Notes under the pieces: model-generated
Database searches by the model: none
What the model was told of the DNA's origin: nothing
Seen by the model: only the letters and a program-made list of their open reading frames with translations
In this document: piece after piece, positions 63,738-64,000 of the stretch
Layout of the letters: each line of letters opens with the position of its first letter
Numbering within the stretch: position 1 is the first letter of the stretch
Made by a program: the position numbers and the translations under genes
Assembly: GCF_016862455.1 (NCBI RefSeq)
Contig: NZ_BOMZ01000021.1
Location: 1 to 64,000 of the forward strand
Origin: Actinoplanes utahensis
GTDB lineage: Bacteria; Actinomycetota; Actinomycetes; Mycobacteriales; Micromonosporaceae
DNA length: 64,000 nt
Direction: 5' to 3'

Positions 63738-64000
63738 TCAGCCGACGCGGCGGCGCCGCAGGGACAGGACTCCGAGCACCAGCCCGGCGAGCAGGGCGGC
63801 CAGCCCACCGCCGATCAGCAGCGGCCCGGTCGTGCCACTGACCGCGGTGCCGCCGCCACCGGTGGCCGGGCCCTTGCTCGGCACCACTTTGGCCACCACG
63901 TGCAGCGTGGTCGTGGCGGCGCCGCCCTGCTGGCATCGCAGGGCGACCGGGTAGTCGCCGGTTTCGGTGCCGGCCGGCACCCGTACCGTCGCGGTCAGGA
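63738..64000 (-). CDS. C-terminal end of a surface-type protein, cut by the window
   Basis: The last 87 codons of a gene that begins beyond the window. It ends in a hydrophobic helix (GPLLIGGGLAALLAGLVLGVL) followed by SLRRRRVG, a membrane anchor with a positive tail, after a short strand region with one Cys. No LPxTG-type motif is visible in this part. It precedes the sortase gene and is likely its partner or target. Confidence 0.75.
   Translation of the reverse strand, partial: LTATVRVPAGTETGDYPVALRCQQGGAATTTLHVVAKVVPSKGPATGGGGTAVSGTTGPLLIGGGLAALLAGLVLGVLSLRRRRVG

Overview
The window is very GC-rich, uses many GTG starts and is packed with gene families typical of filamentous actinomycetes: a BTAD/SARP-like regulator, DUF5753 HTH regulators with DUF6879 partners, a TIGR03086 DinB-like protein, class A PBP, group II truncated haemoglobin, an E/F-type sortase, and SURF1. 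It fits a chromosome of the Micromonosporaceae type (Actinoplanes-like). That placement is inference from gene content, not a database match.

Layout. 0-4 kb: an ABM-domain monooxygenase, a MarR-controlled DHA2 drug exporter, a methyltransferase and a SARP-like regulator. 4-9.5 kb: a NarL-type response regulator, an unknown membrane protein, serA, and a two-component pair. 9.5-13 kb: a lipoprotein / HlyD-like / MacB-type ABC export operon divergent from that two-component pair. 13-20 kb: secreted, SPFH-like and unknown proteins, a LuxR regulator, a PLAT-like protein and an HD hydrolase.

20.6-31.24 kb is an integrative element of about 10.6 kb at the 3' end of tRNA-Arg(TCT), bounded by 37-bp direct repeats. 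It has a tyrosine integrase (C terminus altered by a 26-bp tandem duplication), an excisionase and small HTH proteins, a DUF6879/DUF5753 regulatory trio, three tiny overlapping unknown genes, and an operon of visibly lower GC: a DUF4297-like nuclease, a small middle component and a Rad50/SMC-like ATPase. That operon has the layout of Lamassu/ABC-three-component anti-phage systems and is the best candidate for an unusual system here. No FtsK/TraB-type transfer gene or obvious replication initiator is seen. Just left of the element lies a truncated second copy of the DUF6879 trio, probably the scar of an older insertion at the same tRNA.

31-64 kb is chromosomal. Cobalamin genes lie in three places: cobD-cobQ, a CobB-like gene with a degenerate amidotransferase site and a repetitive tail, and cobC-cobT-cobA. 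Between them are an SSB paralogue, M48 and M20 peptidases, a flavin monooxygenase, an ATP-dependent DNA ligase, SURF1 and a class A PBP. The last 10 kb carry otsA, ettA with a thioesterase, a YbjN-domain protein, a secreted repeat protein, mscS-glbO, an HNH nuclease, a sortase and the cut-off end of a surface-type protein. Many convergent gene pairs are separated by strong GC-rich hairpins listed here as terminators.
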